This document shows positions 55,210-63,168 of a DNA stretch of 64,000 nucleotides, in pieces (positions within the stretch are counted from its first letter, which is position 1; each line of letters opens with the position of its first letter). The position numbers were made by a program, and so were the translations under genes. Under the pieces are notes generated by a model, which was not told the origin of the DNA, ran no database searches, and saw nothing but the letters and a program-made list of their open reading frames with translations. The DNA is from Fibrisoma montanum (GTDB lineage: Bacteria > Bacteroidota > Bacteroidia > Cytophagales > Spirosomataceae). The DNA lies in assembly GCF_003583365.1 (NCBI RefSeq), contig NZ_QXED01000001.1, forward strand, positions 558,001-622,000, given 5' to 3'.

Positions 55210-55938
55210 TTAAAGTTCTCGAATACGAATGTTACGGTACCATACCTGATCGCCGTGATCCTGCAGCGCAATTTTGCCGCTCTGCGCCTTACCAAAGCCT
55301 TCCCAGGCCTTAAACTTGCTTTCGGCAACCATCTTGTCCCACTCAGGGCCAGTGGTTGGGTACTCGACAATTTTCTTACCGTTCAGGAAGTGTTCGGCTT
55401 TGCCGTTGTTCACCACAATCCGAATCTTGTTCCACTCACCGGCGGGTTTGTAGGCCGAGGGATCGGAAGGCGGCAGCATATCGTAGAGCGACCCGGCCGT
55501 ACGGTTGCCGTTACGTCCCTGCTTGGCATCGGGATGGCGCTCGTTATCCAGCACCTGCACTTCAGGCCCGCTCATGTACGTGGTTTTATACTTCGGATCT
55601 TCAACGACGTGATACATGATTCCGCTGTTGCCTTTCTCGGCAATCTTCCATTCGAGTTCGAGTTCGAAATTACCGTACTCCTTATCGGTTACGATATCGC
55701 CCGCACCACGGCCATTCAGGTGAATAGCACCGTCTTCAACCTGCCACTTATCGGAAACCGGCTGACCGCTTTTGAGGTAGTTGTGCCAGCCCGCCAGCGT
55801 TTTGCCGTCGAAGATTTTTTCCCATTTGCCTTTCTTCGTACGCTTAGGCGCATCGGGTGTATCTGTAGCAGTGGCATTGAGCGTTAACGTCAGCGCAGCC
55901 GTAAGAAGGCCACTCTTGAAGATCAGAAAGTAATTCAT
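55210..55938 (-). CDS. DUF1080 (3-keto-disaccharide hydrolase) family protein
   Basis: This exported protein of 242 residues has the DUF1080 concanavalin-like fold. The signal peptide (MNYFLIFKSGLLTAALTLTL) is followed by KIFDGKTLAGWHNYLKSGQP, GDIVTDKEYGNFELELEWKI, GNSGIMYHVVEDPKYKTTYM and the ending LQDHGDQVWYRNIRIREL. Members hydrolyse 3-ketoglycosides or bind glycans. It is upstream of the TIM-barrel gene with a repeat in between; no 3-dehydrogenase is seen nearby. Confidence 0.9.
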   Translation of the reverse strand: MNYFLIFKSGLLTAALTLTLNATATDTPDAPKRTKKGKWEKIFDGKTLAGWHNYLKSGQPVSDKWQVEDGAIHLNGRGAGDIVTDKEYGNFELELEWKIAEKGNSGIMYHVVEDPKYKTTYMSGPEVQVLDNERHPDAKQGRNGNRTAGSLYDMLPPSDPSAYKPAGEWNKIRIVVNNGKAEHFLNGKKIVEYPTTGPEWDKMVAESKFKAWEGFGKAQSGKIALQDHGDQVWYRNIRIREL

Positions 55939-56060
55939 AGTTAGTGCAAAAAATAACAGTTTTATGGCCTAAGCCTTTTTAGAAAGCAATTTGGTAAAAC
56001 CTATCAAACTTTGAAACGAATATCAGATAAAGCACCGCGAAACATGTATTTACTTACACT

Positions 56061-56117
56061 AAAAACGGTTGTCGCCGTAACGAGCGTTTGCGATTCGTTA
56101 CGGCGACAACCGTTTTT
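56061..56117. terminator. 23-bp perfect hairpin terminator
   Basis: The 23-bp arms at 56061-56083 and 56095-56117 are exact reverse complements with an 11-base loop, starting with five A and ending with five T. It follows the minus-strand PRC-barrel gene and precedes the DUF1080 promoter. Confidence 0.85.
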
Positions 56118-56141
56118 GATGCATCACAACCTGAACCGGTG

Positions 56142-56690
56142 TCAGGAACGTCGGCGGTTAGCATACAGCCGCTGATCGTCAAAATAGCGCTGGTCGTAGA
56201 ATGAGCTGTCGCTGCCAATTGCCGGCTCTTCGGTGCGCACCAGCTCCGAACGGGCGTTTCGGTTCGGATCAGATCGCCAATAGTATCGAACTATTTTTTG
56301 TTCGTAATCGCGGTTGATCAGCCCACGGCGCCCTGTAGGGTAAGCACGTAAACTGTCAATGGAAGCAATCTGATCCAGATACACATCATCATCGTTGTCG
56401 TCGAGCCGGGCTACTCCAATTGGCACCAGCGCATGGTCATTGTCGTCGTCTGACCGTACGTTTTGATCTATTTCCAGATCGATGTATCGAACTTTCATGG
56501 CTGTTGTATCCACAATGAGATCGTTTACCTTGCCAATCACCGAACCGTCGTGTGTTTTAACCGGCCAACCCCGAATGTCCGGGTTATCGTCGGCTACCTC
56601 ATAGTCGTCGAGTTCATTCAGACTGTATAAATGGCGATTACCTGAATTATAGTCATCCTGAACCTTTTTTACTTCTTCTGAATGTGCCAT
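56142..56690 (-). CDS. PRC-barrel domain protein
   Basis: This soluble protein of 182 residues has a PRC-barrel (about 35-110: IRGWPVKTHDGSVIGKVNDL, VRYIDLEIDQNV, VPIGVARLDDNDDDVYLDQI). Its tail is charged and rich in Arg and Tyr (YFDDQRLYANRRRS). Stand-alone PRC-barrel proteins are often stress-induced. It follows the single-TM gene at 56709 by 18 bases and probably shares its transcript. Confidence 0.88.
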   Translation of the reverse strand: MAHSEEVKKVQDDYNSGNRHLYSLNELDDYEVADDNPDIRGWPVKTHDGSVIGKVNDLIVDTTAMKVRYIDLEIDQNVRSDDDNDHALVPIGVARLDDNDDDVYLDQIASIDSLRAYPTGRRGLINRDYEQKIVRYYWRSDPNRNARSELVRTEEPAIGSDSSFYDQRYFDDQRLYANRRRS

Positions 56691-56708
56691 ATCGGTACGA
56701 GTTTACAG

Positions 56709-57335
56709 TTAGTCTACCTGCATGTCCATTTTGCGCACTACGTCCGCAGCCGCCCGGAAAACGTCTTTTACCTGCTTGCGCTGATCGAGCGTAAGCGTAC
56801 TTGTATCCATATCGTTGATCTGCTGCGTTACTGTGGCTACGTCCTGCTGCAGGTCCGGAAACGAAGCCTGTTGCAGGTCACCCATTACGTCGGCGCTGGC
56901 CCGAAAGGCGTCCTTGATCATATCGCCGTGCTTACCGCTCTTCCAGTTGCGGGTAATCTCATCGGCTCTTGTTTTCATGACGTTAAGTTTGCTTTCGAAC
57001 TGAGACCGGTTTACGCCCTCTACCTGGTCGGCAACGGCCGCAAGCGCGTCGGCGAGGTTAGTCAGACCATTGTGCGTAAACTCATGATCAAGGCCCATTT
57101 CCTTGTTATCCATGTCGCTCACCCAACTGACGTAGGTATCGACCGGCTCCGATAACGTACCTGCATTCGTAGCGGTAGTCGTCGCGGTCGTGTCGGTTAC
57201 GGGTGTAACGGCAGGTTGAGTTTCGCCATTACGGAACCAGAAGATGTACGCCAGAACGCCTATCAAGGCCAGCAAGACCAGAATCCACGGCCAAATTGGC
57301 GGGGAGCTTTTCTTTTGAATATCAATCTCTGCCAT
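56709..57335 (-). CDS. Single-pass membrane protein of unknown function
   Basis: This protein of 208 residues has an N-terminal helix (WPWILVLLALIGVLAYIFW), a Thr-rich linker (TPVTDTTATTTATNAGT) and a helical outer domain (GLTNLADALAAVADQVEG, LTLDQRKQVKDVFRAAADVV). No family is recognised. It is probably co-transcribed with the PRC-barrel gene. Confidence 0.75.
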   Translation of the reverse strand: MAEIDIQKKSSPPIWPWILVLLALIGVLAYIFWFRNGETQPAVTPVTDTTATTTATNAGTLSEPVDTYVSWVSDMDNKEMGLDHEFTHNGLTNLADALAAVADQVEGVNRSQFESKLNVMKTRADEITRNWKSGKHGDMIKDAFRASADVMGDLQQASFPDLQQDVATVTQQINDMDTSTLTLDQRKQVKDVFRAAADVVRKMDMQVD

Positions 57336-57474
57336 AACCAGTACATGTTTGGTACTGATTGTTTAACCCTATAAAATCTACCCTGTTTATAGAAAGTCGT
57401 TTTAATCTTACTTTTTACGTGCTTTTCTCAACTGGCACAACAAAACATATTAATCTGATTATCATGTCATTATT

Positions 57475-57515
57475 AAAACAAAACCCAGCTAGGTTACTTA
57501 GCCGGGTTTTGTTTT
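57475..57515. terminator. Terminator hairpin after galU
   Basis: The arms at 57475-57491 and 57499-57515 match at 16 of 17 positions around a 7-base loop, with A and T runs outside. It lies 62 bases past the galU stop on the minus strand. Confidence 0.8.
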
Positions 57516-57576
57516 ATTGACGGAGAACGGGATTTGCCGGGCGACACTCTAGCACGGCAAATTGGGAAGTCAGGTA

Positions 57577-58443
57577 TTAAAAGGAATCCACGGTCTCTTT
57601 AAGAAAGGCCTTAAATTTTTCGGCAAACTCCGGGCGCTTCAGGGCAAATTCCACGGTCGTTTTCAGAAAGTCGAGTTTGTTGCCGATGTCGTGGCGTTTG
57701 CCTTCGATACGGTGTGCATACAGGTTTTCGCGCTTGAGCAGCAACCGCATGGCGTCGGTCAACTGAATTTCGCCGTTTTTCCCCACGCCCGTCTGTTCCA
57801 GCATCGTGAAAATTTCCGGCGTCAGTACGTACCGGCCCGCAATGGCCAGGTTCGACGGGGCTTCGCTGATGGCGGGTTTTTCAACGAGTGTATCCAGTTC
57901 CAGAATCCGGTCACTGAGCGACCGGCCGCCCACAATTCCGTAGCGATTCACCTTGTCGTGCGGCACTTCTTCTACGCCGATCACCGAGCAGCCATACTGT
58001 TCATACGTATCGATCAGTTGCTGGGTCACGGGAATTACCGAATCCATGATGGTATCACCGAGCAGCACCGCAAACGGCTCATTCCCAACGTGGTGACGGG
58101 CGTAACGAATGGCATCGCCGAGACCGTTCAGTTCACGTTGCCGGACGTAGTGCAGATTGGCCATGTCCGACAGCCGGCGCATTTCGTCGAGCAGAAGCTG
58201 ATCTTCCTTTTCTTCCAGCCGGGTTTCCAGTTCAAAATTCCGGTCAAAGTGGTCTTCGATGGCCCGCTTGCCCTTACCGGTAATAATCAGAATATCTTCA
58301 ATCCCGGAATCGACGGCCTCCTGCACAACGTACTGGATCGTCGGGCGGTCGATGATAGGCAGCATTTCTTTGGGCTGAGCCTTGGTAGCGGGCAGAAACC
58401 GGGTACCAAGCCCCGCAGCGGGTATAACAGCTTTTGTGATCAT
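57577..58443 (-). CDS. galU: UTP--sugar-1-phosphate uridylyltransferase (GalU-like)
   Basis: This nucleotidyltransferase of 288 residues has the N-terminal AAGLGTRFLPATKAQPKEML loop, IDRPTIQYVVQEAVDSGI, the sugar-site VLLGDTIMD and VEKPAISEAPSNLAIAGRYV. GalU makes UDP-glucose from glucose-1-phosphate. Here it is immediately downstream of a glucuronokinase, so it may also accept glucuronate-1-phosphate. That extra activity is an inference from the pairing. Confidence 0.92.
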   Translation of the reverse strand: MITKAVIPAAGLGTRFLPATKAQPKEMLPIIDRPTIQYVVQEAVDSGIEDILIITGKGKRAIEDHFDRNFELETRLEEKEDQLLLDEMRRLSDMANLHYVRQRELNGLGDAIRYARHHVGNEPFAVLLGDTIMDSVIPVTQQLIDTYEQYGCSVIGVEEVPHDKVNRYGIVGGRSLSDRILELDTLVEKPAISEAPSNLAIAGRYVLTPEIFTMLEQTGVGKNGEIQLTDAMRLLLKRENLYAHRIEGKRHDIGNKLDFLKTTVEFALKRPEFAEKFKAFLKETVDSF

Positions 58444-58447
58444 AGTT

Positions 58448-58543
58448 GAAGGAGGAAAGGAGGAAAGGAGGAAGGGGATAAGAGGGAGTAGGTATACAAT
58501 ACTCTTTTCTCCGTTCTCCCCTTCCTCCTTTCCTCCCTTTTTT
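58448..58543. repeat. Purine/pyrimidine inverted repeat between glucuronokinase and galU
   Basis: A 31-base all-purine tract (58448-58478) and a 30-base all-pyrimidine tract (58514-58543) form an inverted repeat with a perfect 20-bp core (58459-58478 with 58517-58536). It abuts the stop codon of the glucuronokinase gene and fills the gap to galU. A related element lies at 60231-60336. Confidence 0.8.
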
Positions 58544-59537
58544 AAACAACATACGGTTTTATGACGCGGGCGTTAATTTTCTTCAGTTCAACGAACAGCC
58601 GGTTCAGCATCGCATCGTTATGGTACACGCCGATAATCGACCCGCCCGATCCGGTAAACGAAGCCGATGCACCACAGCCGCGGGCCGTTTCGATCAGGCT
58701 CAGATTCCGCTCACTAATGGCGTAAATTTCACGGCGCAGATCAAAATTCCGGTTGATGAGGCCGTGCAGCGAATCGGTATCGTGCCTGAGCAGGGCTTCA
58801 CGTCCCTCGTGGGCTACGTTGGCAATGTTACGCATAGTCTGTACGACCTTCTCCTCGCCTTTTTGCCAGCGAGCCCGGACATCGTTGTGCACCCGCCCCG
58901 ACTGCTTTCCCAGCTCCGTATTATACGCGATATACAGCTTCGGGAGCAATCGCGGGTCCAGCGGTTGGTACTGGCCGTATCCCTGGCGCTCCATCGTGGC
59001 CTGGTCGAAATCCATGTACACGCAGCCTTCATAGCATTGAATCACGCGATCCTGCAGACCGGCCGCAATGCCCAGCTCATCGGTTTCGGTGGCGAGGACC
59101 AGATTAGGCAGCACTGGCTGCGGAATCTCTACGTTGTAGAATTGCATCAGCGCCCGGAACGTAGCGACGATGATGGCGCTGGACCCCGAGAGGCCCACCT
59201 GCCGGGGAATGGACGTTTTGTAGCGAATCGAAAAATTCTGATTCGGCAGCCGGATCTGCTGCTGCTCGCAGTATTCCGCAAATTTCTTGATGGCGGCTTT
59301 GATCAACGGGACTCCGCCGTGGTAACCCAGGGTACCGACGGCATCGCGCAGGTGAAAAATGCTCCGGAAAATGTTGCTGTCCTGCAGCTGCGCTTCGATG
59401 TGCAGTTCCGGTGACGGATACAGCGTAACGGATGCGCCGAAATTACGAACGGAGATGGCAATGGTTTTACCAAAAAAGCCGTCGGACGGATTGCCGAGCA
59501 ATCCCGCCCGGGCATAGGCACGGGTTTCGATGAGCAA
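58542..59537 (-). CDS. Glucuronokinase-like GHMP kinase
   Basis: This ATP-dependent kinase of 331 residues resembles the plant glucuronokinase that makes D-glucuronate-1-phosphate. Key blocks are AYARAGLLGNPSDGFFGKTI, the phosphate loop IPRQVGLSGSSAIIVATFRA, ELGIAAGLQDRVIQCYEGCV followed by YMDFD, and GASASFTGSGGSIIGVYH. The order of kinase then GalU reproduces the plant route glucuronate to UDP-glucuronate. It would use glucuronate released by enzymes such as the GH115 at 28290. Substrate identity rests on sequence resemblance. Confidence 0.85.
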   Translation of the reverse strand: MLIETRAYARAGLLGNPSDGFFGKTIAISVRNFGASVTLYPSPELHIEAQLQDSNIFRSIFHLRDAVGTLGYHGGVPLIKAAIKKFAEYCEQQQIRLPNQNFSIRYKTSIPRQVGLSGSSAIIVATFRALMQFYNVEIPQPVLPNLVLATETDELGIAAGLQDRVIQCYEGCVYMDFDQATMERQGYGQYQPLDPRLLPKLYIAYNTELGKQSGRVHNDVRARWQKGEEKVVQTMRNIANVAHEGREALLRHDTDSLHGLINRNFDLRREIYAISERNLSLIETARGCGASASFTGSGGSIIGVYHNDAMLNRLFVELKKINARVIKPYVV

Positions 59538-59631
59538 AACGAAAGGGCGGACCGCCAGTCCGCAGTAATGTGACGCGGCAAGTTTACGAAAGAACTACCG
59601 TATAAAGGCGGCCGGGCGGTATACCTTACTC

Positions 59632-59677
59632 AAAAAAAACAGCCAGACGCGGGAATGTGACATCCCGGCCTGGCTGT
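59632..59677 (-). terminator. Terminator for the minus-strand gene at 59706
   Basis: The outer arms ACAGCCAG (59639-59646) and CTGGCTGT (59670-59677) pair, with an inner CGGGA/TCCCG stem. Eight A at 59632-59639 read as a T-run on the minus strand. Confidence 0.75.
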
Positions 59678-59705
59678 AGAAAGAAATAAGCCGCGCTCAA
59701 ACTGC

Positions 59706-60179
59706 TTACTTTCTATCGTTATCTTTCTTCTTTTCGTTGTTGCTATACCCCACGTTGTGCGGGTCATATCCCTGATTCGGATCGTCGTTCTGTTCGAGGT
59801 ACGTAGCGTCGCCCCGGTGGAACAAGGCATCGTCCGATGGGTTTTCAGCGACTTCGTTCAGCTTCCGCGAAGCCTCATCACTCATCATGTGGCCTTTCGG
59901 CTGTGTAGTGATGGATTCCGGATTAACGTCCCATTCCATTGTCACGCCGTAGTTTTCACCTTCGGGCAGGTCGGGATCTCCGACATTAACGTTCTGCTCC
60001 CGGCGAACGGCCATGTCTTCTGACGTTTCGCCACGGTCGTTGGTTGTTACGCTGTTATACTGAGCATTACCCACCCCCTCCGATTCACGGCCGAAATCAG
60101 AGTCGCCGTGCTGGTTCGGATTGTTCGAATAGAATTCAGGGTCTACTTTATCCGGATCAAATGGTGATGTAGTTGCCAT
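59706..60179 (-). CDS. Acidic, probably disordered protein
   Basis: This hydrophilic protein of 157 residues has no hydrophobic segment and is rich in Asp, Asn, Glu and Gly (SNNPNQHGDSDFGRESEG, DDPNQGYDPHNVGYSNNEKK). No family is recognised; similar hydrophilic, disordered proteins are often linked to stress. It has its own terminator and stands alone. Confidence 0.7.
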   Translation of the reverse strand: MATTSPFDPDKVDPEFYSNNPNQHGDSDFGRESEGVGNAQYNSVTTNDRGETSEDMAVRREQNVNVGDPDLPEGENYGVTMEWDVNPESITTQPKGHMMSDEASRKLNEVAENPSDDALFHRGDATYLEQNDDPNQGYDPHNVGYSNNEKKKDNDRK

Positions 60180-60230
60180 ACCGTTGAGTGGTTTTTTGAC
60201 ATATTAACTGGAAATACTGGCCGGTTGTTT

Positions 60231-60336
60231 GGAAAAGAAAAAAGGAGGGAAAGAAGAAAGGGTTAAGTAGCCAGCCGTGGAAAGTACTCCCTTCCCCCTT
60301 TCCTCCCTTCCCTCCTTCCTCCTTTTTCTCCTCTTT
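60231..60336. repeat. Purine/pyrimidine element fused to a susD relic
   Basis: A 32-base all-purine tract (60231-60262) is followed after a short mixed loop by 50 consecutive pyrimidines (60287-60336). The arms are imperfect reverse complements. The pyrimidine tract begins exactly where the susD relic should stop, adding a Lys/Glu/Gly-rich tail to the frame. Confidence 0.75.
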
Positions 60337-60608
60337 ATACGCCGGATTCTGAACCAGCGTTGGTTTGCCCGACAGGTAGGCATTGTCAATAGCCTCCTGC
60401 GGAATCGGATAGTACTCGTTTCTCTCCTTTACGAACCGGGCTCCGCGCAGGTACGTCCGCTTTTCACCTTCTTTCGTCGCGTAGGCGTTTAGCACCTGAT
60501 TCCAGCGTATCAGGTCACAAAACAGATGACGGCGCAGTTCTTTACTATTCAGTACCTTGCCTGTCCGTTCCCAGCGCTGGGACGTTGCGCGTAGTTCCTT
60601 AAGGTTTA
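60337..60608 (-). pseudogene. Relic of a susD gene (C-terminal fragment)
   Basis: On the minus strand this stretch encodes the last 90 or so residues of a SusD protein: RRHLFCDLIRWNQVLNAYAT, TYLRGARFVKERNEYYPIPQ and GKPTLVQNPAY. These line up with the end of the intact SusD at the right edge (HRFFDLVRWG, NAYLTKERTQRTYLSGATF, QPTLRQNQGYQ). An in-frame stop lies just upstream near 60608 and there is no start or signal peptide, so most of the gene is gone. The normal stop after NPAY is replaced by the purine/pyrimidine element. Confidence 0.8.
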
Positions 60609-60801
60609 GTTAGGGAGCTTAGCAACATCATGCTGGTTAGTAGCCACAGCCATACGGTCAAACAGGAAAGGTTTGTTATAAAATCAGGGCTTAATCAGTC
60701 TTTTAATAATGCAATTTGTTTGTTATATAAGTTGTTGACTGTAAATCAATTACGCCAGTATTTATACTTAGTCAAGCCACTAGCATCAATTCTTCATAAA
60801 T

Positions 60802-60832
60802 ACGGCTCGCACAACGCAGAGAGCCGTTTTTT
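60802..60832 (+). terminator. Terminator-like hairpin with T-run
   Basis: The arms ACGGCTC... (60802-60808) and GAGCCGT (60821-60827) pair over seven bases, with a 12-base loop and six T at the end. It implies a plus-strand transcript from the region 60600-60800. Confidence 0.65.
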
Positions 60833-60970
60833 CCGTTTCTGACAGGCGCAGCGTGGTATCAAACAAGATGGCCGTACTGTTTTGAGTAATACAGTAAACC
60901 TATCGTAGAAGCGCCTTTTTTTAGCTGAACAACCTTTTCAGTAATTAAAAAAATCATCATATTCGCAGCA

Positions 60971-60994
60971 GCTTCCGTTGACGTCAACGGAAGC
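60971..60994. promoter_or_regulatory. 24-bp perfect palindrome
   Basis: The sequence is a perfect dyad with half-site GCTTCCGTTGAC and no spacer, centred on TGACGTCA. It lies 145 bases upstream of the glycosyltransferase start. It has no T-run, so an operator for a dimeric regulator is more likely than a terminator. Confidence 0.55.
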
Positions 60995-61138
60995 ATCCAC
61001 ACGGAATCAGCACAGGTATTGAAAGCTAGTTTGGACGTGTAGCGTCAATCATTGACGAGCCATCCAGCATCGGCGATGCCTCCCACGCACCCGGAAGTTA
61101 ATCAGTCAAATCAGTAAACGTTTTAATTTACACCAGGT

Positions 61139-62362
61139 TTGTTCAGCTATAAAGTACTTTTTATTGGTCACGATGCAAACCGGGCGGGAGCGCAATACCT
61201 GCTTCTGCATTTGCTCACGTACTTAAAGCAGACCGGCGTTCAAACGGCCCTGTTACTAGCCGGCGACGGCCCCCTTCGCTCCGAGTATGAACGCGTGACA
61301 ACCGTATACGACGGGTTTGTTCATCCGCAAAATCCATCCTTAGGTTCCCGGATTTTACGTCGGCTACAAACGGGTAACCGGTCAAAGCCGGCTTCGTCCG
61401 TAACGGTGCTTCCCGCCGGCCTGCTCGACACACTCCGGGCGCAGCAGTTTGACCTGATTTTCTCGAACACCATTGCAAACGGCTCCCTACTGCGTACGCT
61501 TCAGCCGCTGGGCATCCCGTTTGTGTCGTACGTCCACGAGCTGGAAACATCCATCAGTATTTACACCCAACCGGCTGATCTTCAGTTTCAGCTCAACACT
61601 TGCCGTCACTTCCTGTGCGGCTCAGGCGCGGTTCAGGATAATCTCATTGACAACCACGGCGTGGATCGCCTGAAAACGACCGTTCTCAATTCAATCCTGC
61701 GGGCTGAAACCCTGATCAGTGCCCTGAGTAAGGTAGAGCGGTCTGCGGTTCGGAAGCGGCTGGGTATTGCGGCCGATGCGGTTGTGGTAGGAGGCTGCGG
61801 CAACGCCGAGTGGCGTAAAGGCGTGGATCTGTTCGCACTGGTGGCGCAGCAGGTGCTCAAGCAAAATAATGACCTGACAAGCCCCGAGGTGCATTTCATC
61901 TGGGTAGGTGTTCCGAAGGCGAGCGAAGAATACCAGCATCTGATGTATGATCTGGCACGGATGAGCCTGACCGACCGCGTTCACCTGATCGAACCGGGGG
62001 GGGATTACCTGGACTACGTCGCCTGTTTTGATCTGTTTACTCTTACCTCCCGCGAGGACCCATACCCCCTGGTGATGCTCGAAGCGGGGCTGAACTACAA
62101 TCCGGTGCTGACTTTTCAGGGATCAGGGGGAAGCGCCGACTACGTTGGGCACGACACGGGCTGCCTGATTCCCTACGCGGATGTATCGGCCATGGCCAAT
62201 GTGCTCAATCGCCTGATTAACGACCCGATTGAGCGCCGGACGCTAGGAAAAGTTTTTTATGAGCGAGCTATGGCACACGATACGAGTGTATTGGCCCCAC
62301 GTTTGCTCTCTTTACTGAGTACATGTATTAACCACCAGCCCGTCCCTCATGGTTATCGGTAA
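61139..62362 (+). CDS. Glycosyltransferase family 4-like protein
   Basis: This cytoplasmic glycosyltransferase of 407 residues has the GT-B fold. The first Rossmann domain opens with VLFIGHDANRAGAQYLLLHL. The C-terminal domain holds GGCGNAEWRKGVDLFALVAQ and the nucleotide-sugar site TSREDPYPLVMLEAGLNYNP. The only suitable start is a TTG at 61139, with CCAGG just upstream. It overlaps the next gene by 14 bases. It probably adds a sugar to a surface glycan or lipid; donor and acceptor are unknown. Confidence 0.87.
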   Translation: MFSYKVLFIGHDANRAGAQYLLLHLLTYLKQTGVQTALLLAGDGPLRSEYERVTTVYDGFVHPQNPSLGSRILRRLQTGNRSKPASSVTVLPAGLLDTLRAQQFDLIFSNTIANGSLLRTLQPLGIPFVSYVHELETSISIYTQPADLQFQLNTCRHFLCGSGAVQDNLIDNHGVDRLKTTVLNSILRAETLISALSKVERSAVRKRLGIAADAVVVGGCGNAEWRKGVDLFALVAQQVLKQNNDLTSPEVHFIWVGVPKASEEYQHLMYDLARMSLTDRVHLIEPGGDYLDYVACFDLFTLTSREDPYPLVMLEAGLNYNPVLTFQGSGGSADYVGHDTGCLIPYADVSAMANVLNRLINDPIERRTLGKVFYERAMAHDTSVLAPRLLSLLSTCINHQPVPHGYR

Positions 62363-63062
62363 TGGGATGATTGCCCGGCGCTTCAGTTCGCTGGCGCATA
62401 ATGATGATGTTATTTTGTTTGCCTCAGGTGTTTCTAATTCGAAAGAAACCCAGCGTGAGCCATTTGTTCGGGAGCGCAGGCTCGTTGAGCACTGGCTTCG
62501 TCAGGCTGAGGGCCGCTTATTCATTTATTTCAGTACGTGTAGCGTGCATGACCCGACCGAGCGGGGCTCCCCTTACGTAGCGCACAAACTCGCCCTTGAA
62601 TCGTTGATCGCTGAGCGGGCCGAACGCTACCTGATCTGCCCCGCGTCGAACGTGGTGGGTGGTACGGGTAATCCGAATACGGTGCTCAATTATTTTATGG
62701 CACGCTGCCGGAGTGGCGAGCCCTTCGATGTCTGGCAGGGCGCAACCCGCAACCTGATCGACGTCGATGATCTCTACCAGGTTGTCATGCAGTTGATTGA
62801 GGAACCTGTTTTCCATAATCAGACCATCAATGTGGCTTACCCGGTTAGCATCAGCCCGCTGCAGATTGTACAAAGCATTGAACGCTTCACCGGCCGGTCG
62901 GCTCAGTACCGACTGATCGACAAAGGGCAGCCATTCCGGATTGTTGCTTCCGAATGTGCTGCTATTCTGGAGTCGTTCGGCAAGCTGATAGATCCTGAAT
63001 GCTATCTCAACGACCTGCTGCACGCTTATTACCAGTGGGCGTTCGAACCTTGCCTGGTGTAG
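62349..63062 (+). CDS. NAD-dependent epimerase/dehydratase family protein
   Basis: This extended-SDR protein of 237 residues begins MVIGNGMIARRFSSLAH, a glycine-rich Rossmann start. It has the FSTCSVHDP (Ser) and SPYVAHKLALESL (Tyr-x3-Lys) catalytic motifs and a substrate half with NLIDVDDLYQVVMQLI. It is shorter than typical UDP-sugar epimerases. The start overlaps the glycosyltransferase gene by 14 bases, so the two are coupled and likely make and transfer a modified sugar. Confidence 0.85.
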   Translation: MVIGNGMIARRFSSLAHNDDVILFASGVSNSKETQREPFVRERRLVEHWLRQAEGRLFIYFSTCSVHDPTERGSPYVAHKLALESLIAERAERYLICPASNVVGGTGNPNTVLNYFMARCRSGEPFDVWQGATRNLIDVDDLYQVVMQLIEEPVFHNQTINVAYPVSISPLQIVQSIERFTGRSAQYRLIDKGQPFRIVASECAAILESFGKLIDPECYLNDLLHAYYQWAFEPCLV

Positions 63063-63106
63063 CCGTCAGCCCCACACGCCCCCGTTCTTTCTGCTCAACT
63101 CATCTC

Positions 63107-63148
63107 AAAAAACAAACGGCCGATCCAGTGATCGGCCGTTTGTTTTTT
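63107..63148. terminator. 19-bp perfect bidirectional terminator
   Basis: The 19-bp arms at 63107-63125 and 63130-63148 are exact reverse complements around a CAGT loop, with A6 and T6 at the ends. It separates the convergent epimerase and susD genes. Confidence 0.88.
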
Positions 63149-63168
63149 GACAACAGTACGCTTTTGAC

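Larger units (their letters stand above)
60609..61138. other. AT-rich intergenic region upstream of the glycosyltransferase
   Basis: About 530 bases without a convincing gene. A 70-codon frame at 60630-60842 has no family match. It holds a terminator-like hairpin (60802-60832) and a 24-bp perfect palindrome (60971-60994). The AT-rich part at 60690-60800 is unlike the flanks and could be a recombination scar next to the susD relic. Confidence 0.5.

Noticed and set aside
57562-58449. 295-codon plus-strand frame covering galU
   Set aside because: It is an almost exact shadow of galU in the opposite frame; GalU motifs are unambiguous.
60690-60800. Possible tRNA or integration site in the AT-rich spacer
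   Set aside because: No cloverleaf could be drawn and no integrase gene or flanking direct repeat is visible.
60630-60842. 70-codon plus-strand frame in the AT-rich spacer
   Set aside because: There is no family match, no ribosome site and it runs through the hairpin at 60802-60832; left as intergenic.
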